Shown here piece after piece: positions 24,684 to 32,327 of a DNA stretch of 64,000 nt. Position 1 is the first letter of the stretch, and the number at the start of each line of letters is the position of its first letter. The position numbers were made by a program, and so were the translations under genes. The notes beneath the pieces are model-generated. The model worked only from the letters and a program-made list of their open reading frames with translations. It was not told the DNA's origin and searched no databases. Source of the DNA: Sphingomonas_D zeicaulis (lineage in GTDB: Bacteria; Pseudomonadota; Alphaproteobacteria; Sphingomonadales; Sphingomonadaceae); assembly GCF_050433225.1 (NCBI RefSeq), contig NZ_JBNPXQ010000008.1, forward strand, positions 62,001 to 126,000. The letters are read 5' to 3'.

Positions 24684-25333
24684 GGCACCAGCCGGTAACC
24701 CAGGCCGCGCACCGTGATGACCCGCTCACGCCCGATCTTGCGGCGCAGCCGGCCGACCAGCACCTCGATCGCATTGGCATCGCGGTCGCTGTCCAGCCGA
24801 TAGAGATTGTCGAGGATGGTCTGGCGGGTCAGCGTGCGGCCGGCATTGTAGAGCAGCAATTGCAGCAGCCGGAACTCGCTGGCGGTCAGCGCCAGCGCCG
24901 CGCCGTCCAGCCATGCCTCGCTGCTCGCCGGGTCGAGCGCCAGCGGCCCGGCGGTGATCCGCGTCGCGCTGTAGCCGGCGGCGCGGCGGGCCAGAGCGTG
25001 GAGGCGGGCGATCAGTTCCTCGGTGCGCACCGGCTTGACGATGAAGTCGTCCGCGCCGGCGTTCAGCCCTTCCACTTTCTCCTGCCAGCTTCCGCGCGCG
25101 GTGAGGATCAGGATCGGCGTGGCGATCGCGCGGGCGCGCAGCGCGCGGACGAGATCGATGCCGCTCATCCCCGGCAGCCCGATATCCACCACCAGCACGG
25201 TGAAGCCGTCGGTCACGAAGCCAAGCGCATCCTCGCCATTGGCCAGCCATTCGCAGGTCAACCCGTGCCGCGCCAGATTGGCGGCGACGCGTTGCGCCAG
25301 CTCGGCTTCGTCCTCGACCAGCAGGATCCGCAT
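24680..25333 (-). CDS. OmpR-family response regulator
   Basis: 217 residues. Receiver domain with acidic pair E7-D8, phospho-acceptor D50 in VVDIGLPG and the conserved Lys in FIVKPVRTEEL. OmpR-type winged helix at the C-terminus with SEFRLLQLLLYNAGRTLT and the wing VRGLGYRLVP. First gene of the RR-HK pair; the 80-base gap to the adaptor gene on the other strand contains TGACAGG direct repeats, its probable binding site. Confidence 0.94.
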   Translation of the reverse strand: MRILLVEDEAELAQRVAANLARHGLTCEWLANGEDALGFVTDGFTVLVVDIGLPGMSGIDLVRALRARAIATPILILTARGSWQEKVEGLNAGADDFIVKPVRTEELIARLHALARRAAGYSATRITAGPLALDPASSEAWLDGAALALTASEFRLLQLLLYNAGRTLTRQTILDNLYRLDSDRDANAIEVLVGRLRRKIGRERVITVRGLGYRLVP

Positions 25334-25343
25334 CGCCGCCCCC

Positions 25344-25361
25344 TGACAGGATTTTGACAGG
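25344..25361 (+). promoter_or_regulatory. direct-repeat operator for the response regulator
   Basis: TGACAGG at 25344-25350 and again at 25355-25361, an 11-base pitch typical of OmpR-family dimer sites. It sits midway between the regulator gene and the adaptor gene and could serve both. The second copy includes TTGACA (25354-25359), which may also act as a -35. Confidence 0.55.
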
Positions 25362-25413
25362 TTGCAAAGCTAGATGCTGCGTTTGCGAACACCAATCCGG
25401 GGGAAGTGCGAAC

Positions 25414-26523
25414 ATGGATGCGATCGGCCGGCTGGCATTGCCGCTGCTGTTGCTGTGCGGCGTTGCCGCCTGTTCGGGGGGCGACGGCGATGAGGGCAAC
25501 GCGGCGGCGGACGCCGCGCCGGCCAGGCCCGCCGCACCCAAGGGCAGGCTCACCCTGGATGGTGGTGAACTCGAACGGCTGGGCATTCGCTTCGCCGTGG
25601 TCGAGGCCGCGACCGAGTTGCCGCTGGCGACCGTGCCCGGCACATTGGCGCCGCCGCCCAACGCCCGCGTCGCCGTCGCCGCAGTGATCCCCGGCGTCGT
25701 GACAAAGACCTTGGTCGTGGAGGGCGACAGCGTGGCGCGGGGCCAGCCGCTCGCGGTGGTCGCCGCGCGGGAGATGTTCACGCTCGCCGCCGGCGTCGAG
25801 CAGGCGTCCGCCCGCGCGGCGATGGCGCGCGCCAATGATCGTCGCCTCGGCCAGCTCGCGCGCGAAGGCGTGATCGCTGGCGCGCGGGCGGACGAGGCAC
25901 GCGCCGCGCTGCGCGAGGCGGAGGCCGAACTCAATGAGCAGCAGCGCGTCGTCAGGCTGGTCAATGGCGCGCCGCACCAGGGCACCTATACCCTGACCGC
26001 GCCGATCGCCGGCAAGGTCACCAGCGCCGCGATCCAGACCGGCAGCCCGGTCGACGGCACCACCGCCGCCTATGTGATCGACGCGACCAGCCGCTATGAG
26101 GTGACCGCGCAGCTTCCAGAACGGCTCGTCGGCCGTGTCCAGACCGGGATGGCGGTGCGGCTGGCGGGCGACGTGCGCGGCGAGGTGACCAGCGTCGGCA
26201 GCGCGATCGATCCGGCGACGCGATCGGCCACGCTGCGCGCGCGCATCCCCGCGGCCCCCGGCGTGGTTTCCGGGCGCGCGGTGCCCGTCACCATCTTCAT
26301 GCCGGCTCCTGCCGGTGCGATCGCTGTGCCGGCACAGGCGGTGACCGAGGTCGACGGCAAGCCCAGCGTCTTCGTGCGCGTGGCCAGCGGCGTCGCGGTG
26401 CGCGCGGTGGAGCCGGGTGATCGCGCCGATGGCCGCATCGTCATCCGATCGGGGCTGAAGGCGGGGGATCGCATCGCGGTTGCCGGCGTCAGCGATCTCA
26501 AGGCGGTTGCGGGGCAGAACTGA
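25414..26523 (+). CDS. RND efflux periplasmic adaptor subunit (CzcB/CusB-like lipoprotein)
   Basis: 369 residues. Lipoprotein signal ending in GVAAC with acceptor C20, so anchored to the inner membrane facing the periplasm. The chain has the usual hairpin-lipoyl-beta-barrel order: TLVVEGDSVARGQPL (lipoyl half), a coiled-coil around residues 125-190, TYTLTAPIAGKVTS (second lipoyl half) and a C-terminal membrane-proximal domain. It links the pump to the outer-membrane channel. The ATG at 25414 has GGGGGAAG before it. Its TGA overlaps the ATG of the pump gene. Confidence 0.9.
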   Translation: MDAIGRLALPLLLLCGVAACSGGDGDEGNAAADAAPARPAAPKGRLTLDGGELERLGIRFAVVEAATELPLATVPGTLAPPPNARVAVAAVIPGVVTKTLVVEGDSVARGQPLAVVAAREMFTLAAGVEQASARAAMARANDRRLGQLAREGVIAGARADEARAALREAEAELNEQQRVVRLVNGAPHQGTYTLTAPIAGKVTSAAIQTGSPVDGTTAAYVIDATSRYEVTAQLPERLVGRVQTGMAVRLAGDVRGEVTSVGSAIDPATRSATLRARIPAAPGVVSGRAVPVTIFMPAPAGAIAVPAQAVTEVDGKPSVFVRVASGVAVRAVEPGDRADGRIVIRSGLKAGDRIAVAGVSDLKAVAGQN

Positions 26524-29500
26524 TGCTGCGCTCGCTGGTCGCCTTCTCGCTGTCCTACCGGCTGTTCGTGCTCGCGCTGACATTGGTCGTCGGCGGGCTC
26601 GGTGCCTGGGCCTATTCGACCTTGCCGGTCGATGCCTATCCGAACATTGCGCAGACGCAGGTCAAGATCATCCTCAAGGCCCCGGGCATGACCCCTGAAG
26701 AGGTCGAGACGCGGGTGATCGCGCCGATCGAGTTGGAGATGCTCGGCCTGCCCAACCAGGCGATGCTGCGCTCCACCGCCAAATATGCGATCGCCGACAT
26801 CACCATCGATTTCACCGACGGGACGGACATCTACTGGGCGCGCCAGCAGGTCGGCGAACGGCTCGCCGGCGTCACCGGCGATCTGCCGGAGGGCGTGGAA
26901 GGCGGCATGGCGCCGATCTCCACCCCCTTGTCCGACCTGTTCATGTTCACCATCGACGGGCCCCTGTCGCTCACCGAAAAGCGCGACCTGCTCGACTGGA
27001 CGATCCGCCCCGCGCTGCGCACCGTGCCCGGCGTGGCGGATGTCAACGCGCTCGGCGGCCATGTCCGCACCTTCGAGGTGCGGCCCGATCCCGTCGCGCT
27101 CGCCGCCGCGCGGCTGTCGATCGACGATCTCCAGCAGGCGATCGAGCGCGGCAATCGCAATGACGGCGCCGGCCGGCTGGCGGCGGGGGAGGAGGCGCTG
27201 ATCGTGCGCGCGGTGGGCGCGGTGCGCGATGCGGACGATATCGCGCAGATGGCGATCGTCGCGCGCGACGGCCGGGTCGTGCGGGTGGGCGATGTCGCCA
27301 GCGTCGGCACCGGATCGCTGACCCGCTATGGCGGCGTCACCGCGCATGGCAGGGGAGAGGCGGTGCAGGGCCTCGTCATCGCGCTGCGCGGCGCCGATGC
27401 GCGCCAGGTGGTCGATGGCGTCCGCGAACGGCTCGATGAGATCCAGAAGACGCTGCCCGAAGGCACAAGGCTGACGGTGTTCTACAACCGCTCCGACCTG
27501 ATCGAACGCGCGCTGCACACCGTGCAGAAGGCGCTGATCGAGGCGACGGTGCTGGTGGTCGTGCTGCTGGTGCTGTTCCTGGGGGATTGGCGCGCGGCGG
27601 CGATCGTCGCGGCGACCTTGCCGATGGCGGCGCTCACCACCTTCCTGCTGATGCGCGGCATGGGGCTCACCGCCAACCTGATGAGCCTCGGCGGGCTCGC
27701 CATCGCGATCGGCATGCTGGTGGATGGCGCGGTGGTGGTCGTCGAGAATATCGTCGATCGGCTCGGCCATGCGAAGGAAGGCGGGCCACCGCGGCTCAAC
27801 ATCATGTTCCGCGCCACGGCCGAGGTGATCGTGCCGGTCTCCGCCGGCCTCGTCATCATCGCTTTGGTGTTCCTGCCTTTGCTCTCGCTGGAAGGGCTGG
27901 AGGGCAAGCTGTTCGCCCCCGTCGCGCTCACCATCATGTTCGCGCTCGCCGGCGCGCTGCTGCTCGCGCTCACATTGGTGCCGGTGCTGTCTTCCTATGG
28001 GCTCAGGAGCGGGCAGCATGGCGATCCGTGGATCATGCGCAAGCTGGCACCGCGCTATGCGGCGCTGCTCGGCGGCGCCTTCGCGCGGCGCAAGCTGGTC
28101 TATGCGCTCGCCGGGATCGGGCTGGTGCTCGCGGGGCTGGCCTATGGCGCGGTCGGCAAGACCTTCATGCCGACCATGGACGAGGGTTCGGTGGTGATCC
28201 AGGTCACCAAGCTGCCCACCGTGGGCCTCGATCGCTCGCTGGCGATGGCTGGTCGCATCGAGCAACAATTGATGCGCCAGGTACCGGAGGTGACCGGCGT
28301 GATCTCCCGCACCGGCACCGATGAGATCGGCCTCGACCCGATGGGGCTCAACGAAACCGACCTGTTCGTCACGCTCAGGCCCTCCGGCGAATGGCGCGGC
28401 GACCGCGATTTCGTGGTGCAGGAGATGCGCAAGGCGATCGCCGGCATGCCCGGCATCGAACCCACCTTCACCCAGCCGATCGAGATGCGCGTGGCGGAAA
28501 TGCTCACCGGCGCGCGTGGCGACCTGGCGGTGAAGATCTTCGGGCCGGATCTCGCCACCCTGTCCGACCTTGCGGGCAAGGTGCAGCAGGTGCTGCAGAC
28601 GACGCGCGGCGCCGCCGAGGTGACCACCGTCGCCAACGACACGATCGACTATGTCCAGCTCGAAATCGATCGCGCCGCCGCCGGCCGCGCCGGCATTCCG
28701 GTCGATACCTTCCAGGATGCGTTGCGCGCGCAGCTTGAGGGGCTGCCCGCCGGCATCGTCGCGGAAGGGCAGAAGCGCGTGCCGGTGGTGATCCGCGGCA
28801 ATGATGGCGTGCGCGACGATGCCACCCGCTTCGCCGACCTGCAGGTGACGACGCCCACCGGCGAACTCGCGCGGGTCAGCGATCTCGCCCGCGTCGAACA
28901 TACCCAGGGGCCGATCCGCCTCGATCATGAAAGCGGATCGCGCTACGCGCTGGTGCAGGCGTTCGTTTCGGGCCGCGATCTCGTCGGCTATGTCGATGAG
29001 GCGCGGGCGAAGGTGGCGGCGGAAATCCCGCTGCCCGCCGGCTACCGCCTCGTCTGGGGCGGCCAGTTCGAAAACCAGCAGCGCGCCTCGGCGCGGCTGA
29101 TGCTGGTGATCCCGGTGGCGCTGCTGCTGATCCTGATGGTGCTCTATGCCACCTTGCGCTCGCTGCGCGGATCGCTGCTGATCCTCGCCAACATCCCTTT
29201 CGCGGCAGTGGGCGGCATCATTGCCTTGTGGTTCACCGGCGAATATCTCTCGGTACCCGCTTCAGTCGGCTTCATCGCCCTGCTCGGCATCGCGGTGCTC
29301 AACGGCCTCGTCCTCGTGGCCTATTTCCGCCAGTTGCGCGAGGAAGGTCGGCCGATGGCGGAGGTGGTGCGCGTGGGTGCCGAGCGCCGGCTGCGCCCGG
29401 TGCTGATGACCGCGAGCATCACCGCCTTCGGCCTCGTTCCCCTGCTGTTCGCCACCGGCCCGGGGTCGGAGATCCAGCGGCCGCTCGCGATCGTGGTGAT

Positions 29501-29594
29501 CGGCGGGCTCGTCACCTCGACCTTGCTGACCTTGGTGCTGCTGCCGATCCTCTACGAACGCTTTGGCGAAAGCCGGGGGGAGGCGCGGTCATGA
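26523..29594 (+). CDS. heavy-metal efflux RND transporter (CzcA/CusA family)
   Basis: 1023 residues, the normal size for the HME-RND group. A proton-driven trimeric inner-membrane pump that drives metal ions out through the adaptor and outer-membrane channel. Twelve helices in the usual 1+5, 1+5 arrangement with two large periplasmic loops. The fourth helix reads AIGMLVDGAVVVVEN with the essential Asp at about residue 401, the HME-type motif. The opening VDAYPNIAQTQVKI is also family-typical. Metal specificity cannot be set from this alone. Confidence 0.94.
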   Translation: MLRSLVAFSLSYRLFVLALTLVVGGLGAWAYSTLPVDAYPNIAQTQVKIILKAPGMTPEEVETRVIAPIELEMLGLPNQAMLRSTAKYAIADITIDFTDGTDIYWARQQVGERLAGVTGDLPEGVEGGMAPISTPLSDLFMFTIDGPLSLTEKRDLLDWTIRPALRTVPGVADVNALGGHVRTFEVRPDPVALAAARLSIDDLQQAIERGNRNDGAGRLAAGEEALIVRAVGAVRDADDIAQMAIVARDGRVVRVGDVASVGTGSLTRYGGVTAHGRGEAVQGLVIALRGADARQVVDGVRERLDEIQKTLPEGTRLTVFYNRSDLIERALHTVQKALIEATVLVVVLLVLFLGDWRAAAIVAATLPMAALTTFLLMRGMGLTANLMSLGGLAIAIGMLVDGAVVVVENIVDRLGHAKEGGPPRLNIMFRATAEVIVPVSAGLVIIALVFLPLLSLEGLEGKLFAPVALTIMFALAGALLLALTLVPVLSSYGLRSGQHGDPWIMRKLAPRYAALLGGAFARRKLVYALAGIGLVLAGLAYGAVGKTFMPTMDEGSVVIQVTKLPTVGLDRSLAMAGRIEQQLMRQVPEVTGVISRTGTDEIGLDPMGLNETDLFVTLRPSGEWRGDRDFVVQEMRKAIAGMPGIEPTFTQPIEMRVAEMLTGARGDLAVKIFGPDLATLSDLAGKVQQVLQTTRGAAEVTTVANDTIDYVQLEIDRAAAGRAGIPVDTFQDALRAQLEGLPAGIVAEGQKRVPVVIRGNDGVRDDATRFADLQVTTPTGELARVSDLARVEHTQGPIRLDHESGSRYALVQAFVSGRDLVGYVDEARAKVAAEIPLPAGYRLVWGGQFENQQRASARLMLVIPVALLLILMVLYATLRSLRGSLLILANIPFAAVGGIIALWFTGEYLSVPASVGFIALLGIAVLNGLVLVAYFRQLREEGRPMAEVVRVGAERRLRPVLMTASITAFGLVPLLFATGPGSEIQRPLAIVVIGGLVTSTLLTLVLLPILYERFGESRGEARS

Positions 29595-29887
29595 GGGTGG
29601 TGCTGCGGCTGAGCTGCGCGGCGGGGGACGCCGATATGATCGCCGAGGTGCTGCGCGATCATCTCCACGCGCCGGTGCATCTGCGCCGTGAGGAGGTGCT
29701 GGGCCGCGATTTCGACGATGCCGCGACCGGGGAGCGCGTGGCCGGCAGCCTCGCGCGGGCCGCGATCGAGGTTGAACTGGCGGCGGCGCAGGTCGCGTCG
29801 GCGGTGGAGGCCGCGCGCACCGCGCGGCGGCGCCTGTCGTTCCGCTGGCGGACGACCGCGGTGCTGGATGGAGGACGGGTGGAATGA
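29591..29887 (+). CDS. DUF3240 family protein of RND metal-efflux operon
   Basis: 98 residues, soluble, PII-like ferredoxin fold expected. The pattern VLRLSCAAGDADMIAEVL at the start and LSFRWRTTAVLDGGRVE at the end matches DUF3240, which is found beside CzcA/CusA-type pumps in proteobacteria and may be a cytosolic metal sensor or pump modulator. It overlaps the pump gene by four bases and the channel gene by four bases, so it is an integral, translationally coupled member of the operon. Confidence 0.72.
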   Translation: MRVVLRLSCAAGDADMIAEVLRDHLHAPVHLRREEVLGRDFDDAATGERVAGSLARAAIEVELAAAQVASAVEAARTARRRLSFRWRTTAVLDGGRVE

Positions 29888-31110
29888 AATGGGCCTGGCT
29901 CCTGCTGGCGGGCATCGCCGCCCCGGCGCTCGCCCAGGCGGATGGCGGCAGCGATCTGCCGCCACCCGAACTGGTCATCCGCGCGCTCGATGGCGCGCCG
30001 GGGGTGGAGGCCGCGGTCGCCCGCGTCGGCGCCGCGCGTGCCGAGGAGGATGCGCTGCGCCGCGGCCCGCATGAGATCACCGCGCAGGGCACGCTCTCGC
30101 GCCGCTCGGTCGATCATGACCGCGACTATGTGGAATATGACACCACCGTCAGCCGTGCCTTCCGCCTGCCCGGCAAGGCCGCGCTCGATCGGCGCGCCGG
30201 CACATTGGGCGTCGATATCGCGCAGAACCGCATGGAGGATGCCCGCCACCAGGCCGCGCTGACATTGGCGACGCTCTGGTATGACTGGCTGGGCGCCGGC
30301 GAACAGCACCGCAACGCGCTGGCGCTGGTCGAAACCCAGCGCGCGCTGGTCGGGGCGACCGGCCGGCGGGTGGAACTGCGCGATGCCGCGCAACTCGATC
30401 TCGAACAGGCCAATGCCGCGCTCGCGCTCGCCGAGGCGCAGGCCGGCGACGCCGCGGCGGAGCGGGACCGCGCACGCACCTTGCTCGCCGCGCGCTTCCC
30501 CGAACTCAGCCTGCCCGTCGAACCGCCGCGCCTGCGTGAGCCCGCCATCCCGGCGGAGGGGTTCGATCGGCTGCAGGCGCTGATCGTCGAGCGCAGCCAT
30601 GAGATCGGCGCCGCGGTGGGCACTGCCGATCGCCAGGCCATCCTCGCCCGCCGCGCCCGCGCCGATCGCATCGCCGATCCGTCGCTGGGCTTCCGCCTGT
30701 TCAGCGAACGCGGCGGCGAGGAACAGGGCGCCGGCCTCTACGCCTCGCTGCCGCTGGGCGGCGGCCACCGCCGCGCGCTCTCCAGCCAGGCCGAGGCCGA
30801 AGCCCGCGCCGCTTATGCCGAACGCATCGGCGTGGAACGCGAAATCGCCGGCAACGCTGCCGCCGACGTCGCCGAAACCCGCGGCCGCCTCGCCGCCTGG
30901 CGCGCCAGCGCGCAGGCGGTGCAAAGCGCGGAGGCCAGCGCAGCGCTCTCCGGCCGCGGCCAGCAACTGGGCGCGATCGACCTGACCGACCGGCTCTACG
31001 CCGAACGCCAGGCGAACGAATCCCGCGCGCAGGAAATCGCGGCGAGGGTGACGGCGGCGCGGCTGCTGGCGAAGCTGCGGATCGACGCGCATACGCTGTG
31101 GATCGAGTGA
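29884..31110 (+). CDS. TolC-family outer-membrane efflux channel (CzcC-like)
   Basis: 408 residues. A Sec signal peptide ends near APALAQA (residue 18), followed by the two long helical hairpin repeats of the TolC/OEP family, rich in Ala, Arg and Glu (DIAQNRMEDARHQAALTLATL; AQLDLEQANAALALAEAQ). It completes the tripartite pump. Last gene of the operon; a C-run/G-run hairpin (31121-31143) follows 10 bases after the stop. Confidence 0.9.
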   Translation: MKWAWLLLAGIAAPALAQADGGSDLPPPELVIRALDGAPGVEAAVARVGAARAEEDALRRGPHEITAQGTLSRRSVDHDRDYVEYDTTVSRAFRLPGKAALDRRAGTLGVDIAQNRMEDARHQAALTLATLWYDWLGAGEQHRNALALVETQRALVGATGRRVELRDAAQLDLEQANAALALAEAQAGDAAAERDRARTLLAARFPELSLPVEPPRLREPAIPAEGFDRLQALIVERSHEIGAAVGTADRQAILARRARADRIADPSLGFRLFSERGGEEQGAGLYASLPLGGGHRRALSSQAEAEARAAYAERIGVEREIAGNAAADVAETRGRLAAWRASAQAVQSAEASAALSGRGQQLGAIDLTDRLYAERQANESRAQEIAARVTAARLLAKLRIDAHTLWIE

Positions 31111-31120
31111 AAGAATAGCC

Positions 31121-31143
31121 CCCTCTCCCCTCCGGGGAGAGGG
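31121..31143 (+). terminator. possible 3' end hairpin of the efflux operon
   Basis: CCCTCTCCCC-TCC-GGGGAGAGGG, perfect 10-bp stem with a 3-base loop, but followed by CT and a run of eleven G (31146-31156) instead of T. More likely an RNA-stabilising or repeat hairpin than a classic terminator. Confidence 0.4.
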
Positions 31144-31156
31144 CTGGGGGGGGGGG

Positions 31157-31245
31157 GAGTCGCGCGACGCGTAAAGGTTCGGAGGCTCCTGCGTGGTCGG
31201 CCTGGTTCAGAGCGAACCCGTGAGACCTTTACGCGTCGCGCGACT
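31157..31245. repeat. 21-bp perfect inverted repeat element
   Basis: The left arm at 31157-31177 begins AGTCGCGCGACGCGTAAAGG; the right arm at 31225-31245 is its exact reverse complement. They enclose 47 bases, within which GGTTC and GAACC give further pairing. Lies in the 200-base gap between the efflux operon and the next gene. Looks like a dispersed REP/MITE-type element; no transposase and no flanking duplication seen. Confidence 0.7.
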
Positions 31246-31310
31246 GCCCCTCTCCCTGGTCCGCTACGGACCTTTCCCTCCCCCCATAGGGGCGAGGGGC
31301 TGTTCGGCGC

Positions 31311-32327
31311 ATGTCCCCTGCACTGGCGCGCCCTCGGCGCAAGCGGCATAAAACGCCGGTGACCGACGCGATCCCTACCCGCACCATCCAGCTTGAGCCC
31401 TGGTTGAAGACAGGCGATGTGGAAGCCTGCTTTCCCACGGGAAAGGATCGTGCCCTGATCCTGAAGGATCGCGGTCGCATCCTGCTCGACGAAACGCTTG
31501 CCGCCATAACGCTGCATGATCGGCCCGACATCGACTGGAGGTGGACCCACGCGCAACGTTTGCCGGGCGGAGGCTATGCGCTCGCCTCATCACGGTCCGC
31601 GGCAGGCAAGAAGAACCTCCAGCTTTTCGACGATCGCGGCAAGCTCGCAACGCGTTTCCCGGCGGGCGACGCGATCGAGCATATGGCAGTCGATGATCAG
31701 GGCCGCATCTGGGTCGGCTATTTTGACGAGGGCACCTGCGGCGATGATCCGCTCTCTCTCGCCGGGCTCTCTCGCTTCAGCTAGAGCGGGCGGCTCGAAT
31801 ATCAATGGGATTACAGGCCCCACAGTCCCATCATCGATTGCTACGCCTTGACCCTCGACGAGAGCGGTCGGGCGTGGATCTGCCCCTATACCGAGTTCTT
31901 CGTCGCAGCGATCACCGACGACGACGTGCGCATGGTGATGCCTAAGGCGCCAGTGTCGCTTGCCTGGGGGCTGCTGGTCAGTGCCAAGCATCTCGGGTTC
32001 GTGGGCGGAATGGAATTCCCGCATGATGGCGGCGCCGTGATCGGTTGGAATGTTGACGGCACGGCTTCCCATCTGCCGCTCGTGCCTGAAGATTTCGTGG
32101 AATCGGCGAAGGAAAGCATCGTCACGATCGTCGATCTTCGAACCGGCGCACGGACGCAGGTGCAATTGCTGGACCAGCATGCGGTGCCGCTGGTACTTCA
32201 GCATCGCGTCAATTGCCGGGCAGGCACCGCTGTCTGCTGGACGAAGGACGCAGTCTACCGGGTCACGCTGGAAAGCCTGCTGGCGGCCGCTGCGATGCCT
32301 TCTGACCTCGGGGCAGAGGGCGACTAA
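31311..32327 (+). pseudogene. propeller-like protein gene interrupted by an in-frame TAG
   Basis: From ATG 31311 (GTG 31359 is also plausible) an open frame runs to TAG at 31782-31784 and then continues in the same frame to a stop at 32325-32327, about 338 residues in all. The part before the stop has RTIQLEPWLKTGDVEACFPT and HMAVDDQGRIWVGYFDEGT; the part after continues LEYQWDY and then LDESGRAWICPY, the same repeat style. The second half also has VNCRAGTAVCWTKDAVYRVTL. Several D-x-x-G-R-x-W-I repeats suggest a beta-propeller. Because the frame and repeat style carry straight across, the TAG looks like a single nonsense mutation. The 3' end overlaps the autotransporter stop by four bases. 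Confidence 0.7.

Noticed and set aside
26094..28928. 944-codon open frame on the minus strand
   Set aside because: Shadow of the CzcA-like gene in a GC-rich genome: the composition is His/Arg/Asp/Gln/Gly-rich with no domain, and the opposite strand is certain.
31146..31156. Run of eleven G as a phase-variation switch
   Set aside because: It is intergenic and not within or immediately before a start codon, so slippage would not change a frame; a sequencing artefact is equally likely.
31782..31784. TAG read as pyrrolysine or by programmed readthrough
   Set aside because: No pyl genes in view and no readthrough stem after the codon; a nonsense mutation or a base error is simpler.
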